NCBI GenBank assembly: GCA_037953625.1 | Contig: CM075656.1 | Span: 82,603,001 to 82,667,000, forward strand | Direction of reading: 5' to 3' | Source of the DNA: Crotalaria pallida | Lineage: Eukaryota; Streptophyta; Magnoliopsida; Fabales; Fabaceae | Length of the DNA stretch: 64,000 nt | Part shown: positions 1 through 10,157 of the stretch, one piece after another | How the letters are laid out: each line of letters opens with the position of its first letter | Position numbering within the stretch: the stretch's first letter is position 1 | The notes under the pieces: generated by a model | Told to the model about the DNA's origin: nothing | Databases searched by the model: none | Seen by the model: only the letters and a program-made list of their open reading frames with translations | Position numbers and translations under genes: made by a program

Positions 1-892
1 ACGGATTTCACTTCGGTTTCCTTTAGGGTCGATAACAGTCCAAGTTTTGCATGCTTCAAAGCCCAAAAATTCAGAAACAGAAAGACTCTATTTCACAGTA
101 CGCTTCAAAGGTAAGCAATAAAAAAAATAAAAAGTCAGAACCTTGCACATTATTAAGAAGATAAATTCAAAGGAAAAAAAGATCATGAACAAACCATATG
201 AGATGAACAGAAAACCGTAAATTTCTGCATTTTCAATGAAAAATTATAGATGGAGTTAAACTGTGCAATGAGGATAAAAAATTCAGATCACAGCAATGCT
301 CATATGTATTTATTGGAAGAACAAATAGAAAGAGAATAGATAGGGATGAAAATTAGATCACAGCAATGCTCATATGTATTTATTGGTTGAAATTTAATAG
401 TGTTTCGTCCAAACACAAAACTTAATGAAAGAATCATATAAAACAATACTCAAGTTAAATTTCCCCTAATTGGCACTCTAACTGATACTGATATGAGCAT
501 TACAACAGCTATAATTATGGTATATGAAACTGATCCAAAGAATAAATTTAGTTAAATCTAGGAAGAGCGAGTACACTTATTAGCTGGATACTTGGATTCA
601 TTTTTCAATTGACTTTATTGATCAAAAAATCTAGGTCTGGTATGGTGAAAAAACACTCAATTCATTTGGTAACTAACTTTGTCTCTACATAGAATTATCT
701 TTGTATAAACCACAACACATGGAGAAAGAAATGCAACCAAATAGTTCACTTCATCAATAACAGTATTAGCAAATCAAGCTTGACATTGTTAGATCTCAAT
801 TCAAACCACCTAAATGCAATCAATCTGCTAGAGGCAGGGGCTACTTTGCAAAATATTCCTGCAGCGAAGTAAAATATAAAACGCAAAACTCA
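1..892. other. AT-rich flank of the chimeric gene-fragment array
   Basis: I recognise no gene here. The stretch probably belongs to the captured intronic or spacer sequence of the minus-strand composite that follows. A 32-bp direct repeat is present at 285-316 and 355-386 (both copies begin AGATCACAGCAATGC). The first 80 bases can be read open on both strands, and a donor-like AAG/GTAAGC lies near 110 on the plus strand, but I could not assign them to a family. Confidence 0.4.
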
Positions 893-983
893 GGGGAGCC
901 ACACGTGAGAGAATATTTTTAATGGATCTTCCATCAGAACGGCCTTCAAAGTCCATGTAAACCAATGAACACCGAACTTGCAC
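893..983 (-). pseudogene. CPSF100-like exon fragment
   Basis: A single exon-sized piece. On the minus strand it starts right after a pyrimidine-rich acceptor (TTGTCCAG/GTGCAA) and reads about 30 residues, including SLVYMDFEGRSDGRSIKNIL. This matches the conserved core of plant cleavage and polyadenylation specificity factor subunit 2 (CPSF100), a component of the pre-mRNA 3'-end processing complex in the nucleus. Similarity stops abruptly after APL, with no continuation of the family sequence downstream, so this is a fragment and not a gene. It is the most 3' of four host-gene fragments that all lie on the same strand between here and about 5.1 kb, which suggests capture by a transposon. The family call rests on motif memory; the fragment status is clear from the abrupt end. 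Confidence 0.7.
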
Positions 984-1810
984 CTGGACAAAAACAATGT
1001 CAACACCACCATAAGTAAATTTAAGGAATTGCAATTGATGTTAGAATAGTGATAAATTGTACAGATATTACAAACACAAGAATGCATCTGAACATGAAAA
1101 ACTAAATGAAGCTGGGATGCGTTTTGCAGCCAAATTAGGAGTGGTGGATCAAAAGAGAAGGATAAAATTCATCATGCACACAACACACTTTAGAATTTTA
1201 AGAAACCATGAATGTGGTTCCCATTCCAAGCCTGTAGCCAATTACATCTATATTCCTTCAATCCTGATATATAGACTTTCCTTATAGGGGAAAAATAAAA
1301 TCTAAGATGCCTTTGAGATAAGCTTTAGATCAAAGACCCAAATCCAACAAAGGAACAAACAAAATGTTTGAACAAAAATTTAGTTGCATGGTTAACATGA
1401 CTGTAAAAAACATGAATCATAGCATCTTTTTTAATCTTAGTCAGAGTAATTAAATCTAATGATATACAAAGTGTGAAAAGGGAAAAGAGTAAAAGCCAAA
1501 AATAAAAATAACTTGATTATAATATCAATATCTGAGTTAAGTTCAAACGTATTTATATTAATTTACTATTTATAAGAAGCAGAAACATCAAAATCTGACA
1601 ATGCTTACAGTACTTTCATGGGATATGACTTTTGATGGCTTTGCTAATTCTTGGATTGGAGGGCTAGTCTTGAACCTGGGGAGGCTCATCTCTCAACCAG
1701 GCGATTCTTAAACCGGAGAGGGAAGACACAGGGCAAGGCACATGAGGAAGGCACTCAACCAAGGACTGTAAATTCAATATCAAAGTTTGGTCCAGGATAA
1801 CAAAATTCAC
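984..1810. other. Non-coding spacer between captured fragments
   Basis: AT-rich sequence with no recognised coding similarity. It separates the LUC7-like exons from the CPSF100-like exon and is probably captured intron or junction DNA. Confidence 0.4.
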
Positions 1811-2020
1811 CTTGAACTCCTTTATGAAGTCACGAACCATGCCATAACCAACATGCTGCTTCCCTGTGATGTGAGATTGAGTCCTTTCTGCAGCATCATT
1901 CGCCACAAGAAAAGAACCACATATCTCACAGAATGCCATCTTCTTCTCCTGAGCCAGCAACAACACCTTTTCATTTTGAGGTTGTGCTAAGGCTGTCTCC
2001 TCAGCATTAAGTGTCTCCAC
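1811..2020 (-). pseudogene. LUC7-like exon (second zinc-finger region)
   Basis: Minus-strand exon bounded by an acceptor (TTATTCAG/GTGGAG, first base 2020) and a donor (TTCAAG/GTGAAT, last base 1811). It reads about 70 residues, including KKMAFCEICGSFLVAND and TQSHITGKQHVGYGMVRDF. This is the C-terminal CCHH zinc-finger segment of LUC7 proteins, U1 snRNP components that help choose 5' splice sites. The Cys pair (C-x2-C) and the later His pair are present. It follows the LUC7-like exon at 2209-2411 in the right order and orientation. No 5' LUC7 exons or C-terminal RE/RS-rich tail are seen nearby, so the gene is only partly represented. If transcribed it could still be spliced to its upstream exon. 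Confidence 0.8.
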
Positions 2021-2208
2021 CTGAATAAGGAAGTCAACCAAAAAACAATCAATTCATGAGAAAAACTCAAGGTTGTTCAGACTTCAGATCAGCAAAGATA
2101 AATCTTTGCATAAGTTTGTTTCAGTAATTAGGGCCATAGCCCATGGAAACTTAATAAGTAATCAATTGCAAATGCAGGTGAATAAAGGCGTTGCTTCCTC
2201 TTCTGCAC

Positions 2209-2411
2209 CTTTCTCATAAGTGCTTCAGCTTCATCAATCTTCCCAACTTCACCAAGAGATTCAACTTGTTCCAGAAGGTTCTTTATTTTTTCTTCCAGGA
2301 CAGATAGCTGTTCAGACTTTTCAGATGTTAGTGAACGTGGTGGTGCGGGCTCCACCTCTTGAGCAAGACGTTCTCGCCCTGGTTTTACTCTTCTATCCAA
2401 GTCCATCACCA
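2209..2411 (-). pseudogene. LUC7-like exon (coiled-coil region)
   Basis: Minus-strand exon reading DLDRRVKPGRERLAQEVEPA, then a Glu/Lys-rich helix (SVLEEKIKNLLEQVESLGEV), and ending MRKV at a donor (AGAAAG/GTGCAG, last base 2209). This is the linker helix between the two zinc fingers of LUC7 family proteins. The upstream edge near 2411 has no AG acceptor immediately before it, so the 5' splice site of this exon appears to be mutated or cut off by the capture breakpoint. The exon joins in phase to the LUC7-like exon at 1811-2020. The similarity is strong; the gene is incomplete. Confidence 0.8.
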
Positions 2412-2584
2412 GTAATTATAACCATAAATTAGAATTTATGAAGAATAAATGATCTGACATACAAAATATATTAATTCCGTTGAGTGTTGAGAGGGGATGG
2501 CAAACCTTACCAATTTCTCACAAAACTGAGAAAGTTAGGCCTCAAATTTGGGTACAAATGCATCATGTCGTGGGGATTTCTCAA

Positions 2585-2650
2585 AGCTGAAGTCACAAAC
2601 ATAGTAAAACCCATTAGAGCTGAAGTCACAAACATAGTAAAACCCATTAG
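2585..2650. repeat. 33-bp perfect tandem duplication
   Basis: Two adjacent, identical 33-bp units at 2585-2617 and 2618-2650 (each begins AGCTGAAGTCACAAACATAG). It lies in the spacer between the XRN-like and LUC7-like fragments. Perfect identity suggests a recent duplication. Confidence 0.95.
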
Positions 2651-2949
2651 ATATGAAACTCAATTATGCAATTACGGAACAAACTAAACACAATGTACTG
2701 GTATGTTATTTAATCTATCGACATATCTTGTTATCACATGTACACGCATGACAAAGTAAAATTTCACAAGATAGTTAACATGAGAAGGAAAGTAACTTAA
2801 GGTACATATGTATTGATCGTCACCAAAGCCATATGACTCATATCTTGTTTTCCCATGTAAATATCTGACCAAGTAAAACCAACAAAGTAAGATACACCTA
2901 TATTTTGGATCCTTGACCCCCACATGCATTGTTGTGAGACTAATGTTGT

Positions 2950-3077
2950 GGTCACAAGGGAAAACCCCTAGAAGCTGGTCAAATGGTTTGAATGGGGAAA
3001 CCAGATTGAAGCTAATATCAAACTCACCGAGGCCATTGAGATCAGATGCAAATGGGGCATAATGATATGGGTAAAAC
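2950..3077 (-). pseudogene. XRN-type 5'-3' exoribonuclease exon fragment
   Basis: After an acceptor (AAAACAG/GTTTTACCC, exon start 3077) the minus strand reads FYPYHYAPFASDLNGL, then SPFKPFDQLLGVFP. This is a highly conserved block of the plant XRN2/3/4 family, processive 5'-3' exonucleases acting in nuclear or cytoplasmic RNA decay. Only this one exon, about 41 recognisable residues, is present. Reading stays open further downstream, but I do not recognise those residues. It sits between PRUNE-like exons (upstream) and LUC7-like exons (downstream) on the same strand, with no other XRN exon in the window, so it is a captured or rearranged fragment. Confidence 0.75.
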
Positions 3078-3336
3078 CTGTTTTATACCAAAAAAAAGTG
3101 ACATAAATAAAAATAACTAAAGCAATAAAAGTTCGTGGAAGGCAGAAGAAAATTCAAAACTTCAGATTCAGTGCAACACTCTAAAGAAAGTTAGAAATGA
3201 AGCTCACCAATTCCATGAACATTGATAAAATGAAGATCCAAAAGATAGTTAGCACATAAACATCACAAATCAGAAGAAAGTAATACACTAAGCAAGCTAA
3301 TAAAAACTCAAAACACAGGTTAGCACTGATACTTAC
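3078..3336. other. Spacer between the PRUNE-like and XRN-like fragments
   Basis: AT-rich DNA without recognisable coding content. The junction between two unrelated gene fragments must lie here. I see no target-site duplication or terminal repeat that would mark it. Confidence 0.4.
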
Positions 3337-5091
3337 TTTCATCAGGAGCCTTCCCATAGTTATGATTCAAAGCTTCCACAAAAGAAGTAGAATTTTGGTC
3401 TTGTATCACTTCAACGAACCAAAAAATAATTCATACATTAAAATTCATCATGAATAAACTAACAATAACTCAACTTTAACACGAAGTGACATGAAACTCA
3501 CGTTGATCAAATAAAGCATATCTATAGTTTGGTGAAGAGCCAACCAATAACAACTGCACTGTTTCTGCATCTCTTGTCATCGATATTGAGGCAGATGCCT
3601 TTAAGTTCTGCGTGTCTAGTAGAATACCAGCAAGCTGCCAAATAATGTGTAAGCAAAGAGTAATCTTAGTTAGGGGTATAAGTGATCCGGTAACGGACCG
3701 CAAGACCGATCGGACCAAACCAGACCGGACCGAAAAACATGGTTTGGTCTGGTCTCGTGGTCCGGTCCGGTCTGAATATTTCTAGACCATTCTCATGTGG
3801 TCTGGTCCACGGTCTCACTAATTTTGAGACCACCAAGACCGGACCGGACCGATTGCTGAAATATTAAAAAAAATAAAAAATAAAAATAAAATACAGTAAC
3901 CAGAGGGTACAGCCCTCAATACTTCAAACACAGTAACAACTAACAAGTGAGAAAGTGTGCACAGCCCTCAATACTTCAACGAAACCAGATCTCCCTCTCA
4001 AACGTCCCTCTCTCTCAGTACATGCTTTATCGTAATCGACGCCGCCAGATCGCCGCTCGCCACTCGCCGCTCGTCTGCTCGCCACCGTCTTCTCAACCCT
4101 CAACCGCCACCTTGAATCGTTTTCCTCAGCCGTCCCTCGCTCCTCCCTCGCCGTCATTCCTCGCTGCCATCAACCCTCTCTCGCCTTGTGCCAACCGCGG
4201 CCAACCCTCGCTCGCGGTCGCGGTCGCTTTCTTCCTCCGTCCCTCTTCCTCCGGTTCTCAAATCTCCCTCTTCATTCGTTTCTCACTTGAGAGTTGAGAC
4301 CTCCGATTCTCCCTCTCCATCCGTTCTCTCTCTCCCTCTGATTCTCAAGTATTAGCCACCGCTGTCGTCCGCCACCGTCGTTCGCTCTTCCACTCCTACA
4401 CGAATTTGGTTTCAAGAGTCACTTCCATGGTTGCATTCGCAGTACTAGAAGATTAGGTTTTAATTAATTTTTTAATTTTTTTTAATTGTTTTATTATAAC
4501 AGACCATGGTCTAGACTGGACTGGACCGAACAAACCGTGGTCCGGTCTTTGGATGTGGATGATGTCTGGACCGGACTGGACTAGACCGTCTAACTTTAAT
4601 CGGTCCGGTTTGTGATATCAATGAAAGACCGGACCAGATCGGACCGTTACACCCCTAATCTTAGTCACATAAACTTAGGCCTTCACAAATTTTCAGAAGC
4701 ATCTCTTCAAAATGTTTAAAGAAGAGTAATCTAATAGCACCAAGCGTTTATCTCGTAATTAAGGTTACTTACTATAAACTTACCAATAGTTTCTTCAGCA
4801 CAGGGTTCTGAAGCAGATCATAGGCATCTTCACAGTAATTATCAGTAAAATAGGTGCACTGAGATCCAACCTAGAAGAACAAAATAAGACAGAAAACTAA
4901 CAATAAAATTGAATCCAATGCATGACTGTAATGGTGCTTTTTTCCTTGGGATAACCCATTTTTTATTTTAATTTTTTTATAAAATTCAACAATGATTCAT
5001 ATGAACCAACCTCGCCAGTAGCGCTTAAAACATCTTTTCCAACCACGAGGACACTCACTTGGCCAGTCACCAAAAGGCTTTCCATGTCCAC
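3337..5091 (-). pseudogene. PRUNE-like (DHH/DHHA2) phosphoesterase, partial multi-exon fragment
   Basis: Four minus-strand exons with GT/AG-type boundaries: 5011-5091 (LLVTGQVSVLVVGKDVLSAT), 4784-4870 (VGSQCTYFTDNYCEDAYDLL), 3502-3634 (LAGILLDTQNLKASASISMT) and 3337-3408 (SFVEALNHNYGKAPDE). They resemble the region leading into the DHHA2 domain of plant PRUNE-like exopolyphosphatase/phosphoesterase proteins, including the LLAGILLDT motif. Phases are compatible between successive exons, except that the donor of the first is a weak GTTGGT. The N-terminal DHH metal-binding motifs and the C-terminal DHHA2 part are not found, so the gene is truncated at both ends. A hAT element occupies the intron between 3634 and 4784. 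Downstream the array continues with XRN, LUC7 and CPSF100 pieces. The family call is fairly secure; whether a chimeric transcript is made is unknown. Confidence 0.7.
3671..4657. mobile_element. Non-autonomous hAT element, 987 bp
   Basis: Flanked by an 8-bp target-site duplication ATCTTAGT (3663-3670 and 4658-4665). The ends are inverted: TAGGGGTATAAGTGATCCGG at the left and the complement of a TAGGGGTGTAACGGTCCGAT-type sequence at the right. Subterminal regions are full of GGACCGGAC-type repeats in both orientations. An 8-bp duplication and short TIRs are diagnostic of hAT. There is no transposase ORF. The centre (about 3990-4410) is a CT-rich, GC-richer block that looks like a captured 5' exon or leader. 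The element lies in an intron of the PRUNE-like fragment and so inserted after that structure formed. Confidence 0.92.
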
Positions 5092-5677
5092 CTGCAAACA
5101 ATCTTTACTATCAGATCAACCAATTTCAGCTTAATCTTAACCAAACCAATCACCAAATCATAACAAATAAACGAAAACATCACCATCTCAAAAATTGAAA
5201 TTAAAACTATGAAACATCAACATCTAAAGGGAAGAAGAACACAAAGCAATCCATCACATTAACACAATAATTTCGATGTTACGACAATCGTCAAAAGGAA
5301 ATTTTAAAAAAAAAGTAACTTCATCAGCGAAAAGCAGTGCAGCAGCGTCAAGACCAGCATGGTGAAAGACCAACATTCAGATCATCAAATTCACAATTTC
5401 AAGTGTTCTAACAAACCAAGTTATTTTTCAATTGAGTTGCTCCACTGTTCTAACATGAATTATTCAATTTTTTTTAATAAAAATTCAACAACAACAAAAA
5501 AAAATCACATTGTGAATATTGCATTAGAGATAGACTAAGCTATTGTGAATCCAGCTTTTTTTAAGCTAAAAAGCTGTTTTGGGGGTAAACTGGTATGTTA
5601 AAAAAAGTAGAATGAAACCTAATCAGAAAACCCAAAAAACAAAAAAAGATCAAACATTTCAACAAATGTGTGAGTAC
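5092..5677. other. Presumed intron upstream of the PRUNE-like exons
   Basis: AT-rich, no coding similarity. On the minus strand it begins at a donor (TTTTGCAG/GTACTC, intron first base 5677) and ends at the acceptor before exon 5011-5091. Confidence 0.45.
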
Positions 5678-6060
5678 CTGCAAAATGTTGGTTGCATCCC
5701 TTCAAAGCTCTCTCTCTCACTCACGGCGGAGGTGTGGAGATGTGGTCCAGATAGCGATCTGTGAGCAAGGTAGAGGGAGATGTTGTAACACCCCAAAAAT
5801 TAATCCCCGATTAGAAATTATAATTATATGTAATTACGTTAATCATTATTAAAAAAATTTAATTATAATGTGATTATAATATAATTATGATGATTAGAAT
5901 ATAATTATGTTTTAAAAATAAATTAATAAATAATTAAAGGAAATTATTTTATCAAAGTAATTATTTATTTTTATGCAAATAAAAGAAGAATTTAAAAGAT
6001 ATTAAGACAAGAAAAGAAATAAAATATAATATCTTTAGATTTTTCAGATTTGTGTCTTAC

Positions 6061-6090
6061 TAACCGGTTAGTGATACGAGTAACCGGTTA
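6061..6090. repeat. Pair of TAACCGGTTA palindromes 20 bp apart
   Basis: Perfect 10-bp palindromes TAACCGGTTA at 6061-6070 and 6081-6090. The start-to-start distance is exactly 20 bp. This is the first of three such pairs in the LTR. Confidence 0.95.
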
Positions 6091-7158
6091 GTGCTCTCAG
6101 ACACCTAGAACTGAGATTGTTCTGGACACAAATTAAAAAAGGGGAACACGTTTTTGGCCTTCCAACCAGCCACCTTAGCCTGAAAACGCGTCAATCTCTG
6201 CTGGGAATGAGTGGTGGTGAAATTGGTGACTTAAACCAAATCAAAACCACACAATCCACTCTTAACATTTCATAAAACTAAGTTCAGATTTCATTTTTCT
6301 GTTGTGGCTGTCTTTGAGTTCGTTTTCTTCCTCTGAAGCACCAACACTCACAAACTCCATATCAAAACAAAGCTCTTTCATCCCTCTTGAAGTAGAAACA
6401 AATCCCATCTACTTTCGTGTACTCTAGAGGAAGTTATAGACTTCACAACTTGACTCTGTTGATGCTGAAAAACAGAGCACGAATCTGTTCTTGAAGCTCT
6501 CTTTCTTGATTTCGTTTGGTAAGCTCAAGCTACCTTTGATTCTCAAGTTTGTTTCAATCTCAAGTTCATGTGTCCTAGTTTGAATTCCAATCTTTACTCA
6601 CGAATTTATTTAGCTTTTTCTTGTTGAAAATCTCTGATCAATACCCCCTGTTGAAACTGAAAACAGAGTTGGAGCTGAGGTGGGTTTTGCCTCAAAATCG
6701 TGTTGAACCTTTTCCTTTGCTTTCCAATCAGTCTCAAAAGCTTCAATAGGTAAGGGAGAAGATATTCATTTGCTAGAATGATTATTAAATGGCTTGGAAT
6801 GTAAAGGAGCTTTACAAGCTCAAGGGCCATAGGTTTTGAATTGGGACTTTGGCTTGGAGGCCAAAATAGGACATAAAACTCATTCAAGCAAGTCATATTA
6901 ACTGAACATGAGCTAAAGGAACGATAAATTTGACTTGAGAAGCTCTGAAATTGAATTTGACATGTTAAGTGTTAATTATGTGATTTTATGCATACTTGAA
7001 TAATTCTATATGAATCTCATGAAATTGATGTGTATAAGTTGTTTGAACATGTTTAAATATGTCCATATATGTTCTGTGAATGATTGATAAGGATTGAAAA
7101 TGAAAGGTTTTTGAATTGGTGTTAAAAAGTGATATTTTTGGACTGCTGCTGCAGTGAC

Positions 7159-7258
7159 TAATCGGTTACTGCAACTACTAACCGGTTAGTTACTGTAAAA
7201 CTGGGAAAGAGGGAAATTTAAATGTGAATAACCGGTTACACGACTCTCTAACCAGTTA
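7159..7258. repeat. Two further pairs of AACCGGTT-type palindromes
   Basis: Pair two: TAATCGGTTA (7159-7168) and TAACCGGTTA (7179-7188). Pair three: TAACCGGTTA (7229-7238) and TAACCAGTTA (7249-7258). Spacing within each pair is again 20 bp. One member of each pair is exact and the other has one mismatch. Confidence 0.9.
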
Positions 7259-7784
7259 GACACTGTTCAGAACCTGAAAAATGTATTTTTCTTTAATCCA
7301 ATATTTCCCTAATATTTTTAATTAATTCTTTTAAAATAAAAACTATTTTTTTTATTTAAAAGAATGTTTAGATGTCAATTCCTTTTTAACATCAATTCAA
7401 TGCCAATTAAATAATTTGAATTCAATCCTAGTAACTTGGTTGTGATTGAAATCATGCATGGTGTTATGGAGCTAAGATAAGATAATAGGAAAAGACACAT
7501 TCGATTTAATTAAATCGGTATGAGAATACGCGGAGATTAGGTTTATGACGGTAATACGTCAAATAACCGTGGGAATTAATTATAGGTAAAATAGTCCTAT
7601 GATGAGTGGGTTCTGCAGACTCGACTCGGGATAATTTTACAATGACTATAATTTTATTCTATCGATCTCTCAGAGTATTTTGTGATTGCGGAGGACGGTC
7701 TTTAGTATAATTTACACATGGGTTGTAATTGTATACTTGGTGGAAAGACGTTTACTCCCAATTGCTTTTCCTATTTAGTATGAA

Positions 7785-7920
7785 TCGTTGGTACGTTGTC
7801 GTCAAACGTACGTGGAGCGTTTGAACGTTTTCGTTAAAACGTAATTTGGATCGTTTGAACGTTTTCGATAAAACGTAAATTGAATCGTTGAGGACGTTAT
7901 CGATAAACGTGAAATTTGCC
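7785..7920. repeat. Four tandem ~34-bp units, each with a small hairpin
   Basis: Approximate units of 32-36 bp. The best conserved contain ACGTTTTCGATAAAACGT-like inverted repeats (ACGTTTT / AAAACGT) preceded by ATCGTTTGA. The outer copies are more diverged. They lie shortly upstream of the exon-like end of the LTR. Confidence 0.75.
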
Positions 7921-8184
7921 AAGTGCATGATATTTCTTAGAATATCACAGAGGAGATTGCATTAAACATTGCATCGTATTGCATTGCACATGCATTAGAG
8001 TCATACATTATTTCTTGATATTTATTGTTTAATATTTATCGATTGATTATCTGAGTTTGCTTACTTGCTTATGTGATCCTAATTGCTACTTGACTAATTG
8101 TGTTTGTTTATTCCTAGTTCATTTAATTATTCATTTGTACGTGAATGACACTGTCTTACTCCCTTTGCCCTATTTGTTTATTAG

Positions 8185-8689
8185 GTGATGTCTCGATTTC
8201 TGGCGTGCCTGGAGGTGCGTCCCGTGAGAGGGACATGGGAGTATGAGGAGCGTAGGGCCACGTTCGACGGGGAGGTGGAGCTGATCTTCCGCCACCCGAA
8301 CCCCTTGGCGTATATGCGTCCTCGTCGGTTCCGCATACCTATGATATATGCCCAGCATGTACCTCCTGCTTTTACACTTATCGACATGGTACTCCACCGC
8401 CCCAGCCTGCACGTCGTCGTTCTCATTTTCGTTTCAGACCAGCTGCTCCCACTCACACTCCTCCTGAGAGAGCTGCACAGGAGGATCCTTCCCGTCCGGG
8501 TCCATCTCGAACTGTGAGATTCGCACCATCACCGGAACGTGTGCCTCCGGTGGTTCAGGTGGACTCTGAGGAGGAGGATCCCGAGGAGGGCGAGAGTGAG
8601 CCAGCTGGGGGCGACGCTGTACAGACTGGAGGGGAGAGTGACCAGGTCGTTCCACCGACTGGGAGCCAGTGGATGATGGATGGTATGTG
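8185..8689 (+). other. GC-rich exon-like segment near the 3' end of the LTR
   Basis: Follows an acceptor-like TTTATTAG/GTGATG. One frame is open from ATG at 8185 for 110 residues. A second, overlapping frame is open from about 8400 to a stop at 8689 and is rich in Pro/Arg and then strongly acidic (VDSEEEDPEEGESEPAGG). The switch between frames could be a frameshift in an old ORF or just the alternative reading of a non-coding exon. I do not recognise either product. GC content is far above that of the rest of the LTR. Confidence 0.35.
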
Positions 8690-9243
8690 AGGTGATATGC
8701 TAGGTATTTATCACTAGTATGTAGGCTGACTTTAGTATCTTATAGAGTTTTGTGGACTGCTCTGAGTTACACCTTATTATATATATGCATATGTGCACTG
8801 ACTGAGTTTAGTAACTCGGAGTTATGATACAGTACCTTTTGACTGAATCAATGTGAAATGATGTACATTAAATTAAACTCCTTATGTGAAATATAAATGA
8901 CGCAGTTTTATGAAAGTATTTGGTTTAAATTATTTCCTATTTTTATATACCATCATAAAAACAACAATATCAATTCTTTAAAATACATTAATAATATGCA
9001 TTTATTATAACATAATTCCCGTGACGACTCCGGTCGTTACAGATGTGGTGGACCGGAGGTAGAGGATGCGAATGGGAGGGAGTGACGGCGGAGGAGAAAG
9101 AAAGAAGTGAAGAAGGTTCGGTGATATCGTGGCGGTGGCTCGGTGACAGTGGCTGCATAAACGGCGTCGGCGGTGGTGCTTAAATTCAACACTTTGAACA
9201 AATGAGAACGCATAATGGCGGTGGTGGTTTGAGAGATCTGCAT

Positions 9244-9734
9244 AGGAACTCTAAGGTTCGGTGATATCTATATATTGCAAATGAGAACGCATCAGTGTTT
9301 CAAGCCATGAGGGAAGACATGTGAGGGAGGCTTCATTTAGGGGAGGCCATATGCAGAGTCAACTGCTACATCCTCGTAGGTGAAAGGGAATATAAAAAAG
9401 GGAAAAAGGGAATATAAAAAAGATTCAACCATCGAAGAATATATAAGCAGATATTGGTCAACGCAGAAGCCTAACCCTATATCAACAGAGCTTAGGCGTT
9501 GACAAATTCACATAGACAAAAAAGTCGACTTACAAAACGTGCGCGAATGCCTGGCAGGGGAAGGGAAAGCAGACGGGAGTCCACGCTGGAAATGAACAGG
9601 AAAGACAACACTGTTACTCCACGCTGGAAATGAACAGAAAAAGCAGCACTGGTAAGTTTCTCCGCAGACCGCAGTTGTGTAAGGGATAGATTGCAAACCT
9701 CTTTTTTTCTTCTAAAACCAGAATTTTGTGAGCA
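9244..9734. other. Promoter-side flank of the chimeric array; short repeats
   Basis: No gene recognised. Short duplicated segments include GGTTCGGTGATATC (near 9117 and 9254) and TGAGAACGCAT (near 9203 and 9284). A ~38-bp imperfect tandem pair built on CCACGCTGGAAATGAACAG lies at about 9581-9650. Confidence 0.4.
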
Positions 9735-10115
9735 TTTCTCTCGCATGAGAAAATTTCTAGCTGAGCACAAGCTCTGGCATCTCTCCATTTCCAAATATTA
9801 ATTGAAACATTATATATGCCACCTAACGTGTCATACTCTATTTTATTCTATTTTCTAAAAGAAAAATAATCAAATGTGATATTGCCTTAATTATAAATTG
9901 AAGTACATTAAGAAAATTGGTACCACATTAATCTAATAACACAATATTTTTTTTAAGGGAAAAGGTGATCTAATAACACAATATTAAATGGTTGTATGAT
10001 TGATTTATATTAGCAGTTTCTAATAATGATTCTTTAATCATACAATTCAAATGAAATAGTAATTATCAATCAGATAATTGAATAACAGAATTCTTAATTT
10101 TAGCTTGTAATTCTC

Positions 10116-10157
<42 letters not shown>

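Larger units (their letters stand above)
5784..9041. mobile_element. Solo LTR (or LTR-like element), 3258 bp
   Basis: The ends are TGTAACACCCC at the left and GGTCGTTACA at the right (TG...CA), flanked by a perfect 5-bp duplication GATGT (5779-5783 and 9042-9046). These are LTR-retrotransposon signatures. No internal domain, second LTR, gag or pol is present, so a solo LTR is the simplest reading. The architecture resembles the LTR at 59567-62692: similar ends, a paired-palindrome region, tandem repeats, then an exon-like 3' part. The strand cannot be fixed without an internal domain; plus is likelier from the acceptor-like TTTATTAG/GTGATG at 8184. It is inserted in the putative 5' exon of the chimeric gene array. 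Confidence 0.85.
5678..9243 (-). pseudogene. Putative 5' exon of the chimeric array, split by a solo LTR
   Basis: Two halves, 9042-9243 and 5678-5783, form one continuous minus-strand exon-like block once the 3.26-kb LTR and one copy of its 5-bp duplication are mentally removed. It is GC-richer than its surroundings and has CT repeats. A reading frame from 9243 gives a Ser/Thr- and Arg-rich stretch with the look of an organelle presequence (SQTTTAIMRSHLFKVLNLST). The block ends in a consensus donor (TTTGCAG/GTACTC). I do not recognise the protein. The open frame across the repaired junction reaches a stop before the donor, so it may be leader and not coding. Gene identity is unknown; its position suggests a promoter-proximal exon for the fragments downstream. 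Confidence 0.4.

Noticed and set aside
1811..2411. Functional LUC7 gene
   Set aside because: Only two exons are present. The N-terminal finger and RE/RS tail are missing and the exon at 2209-2411 has no proper acceptor.
9440..9452. 5' end of a Helitron carrying the chimeric gene fragments
   Set aside because: The minus strand reads TCTGCTTATATATTC after A, faintly like a Helitron start, but without the matching 3' end inside the window it cannot be supported.
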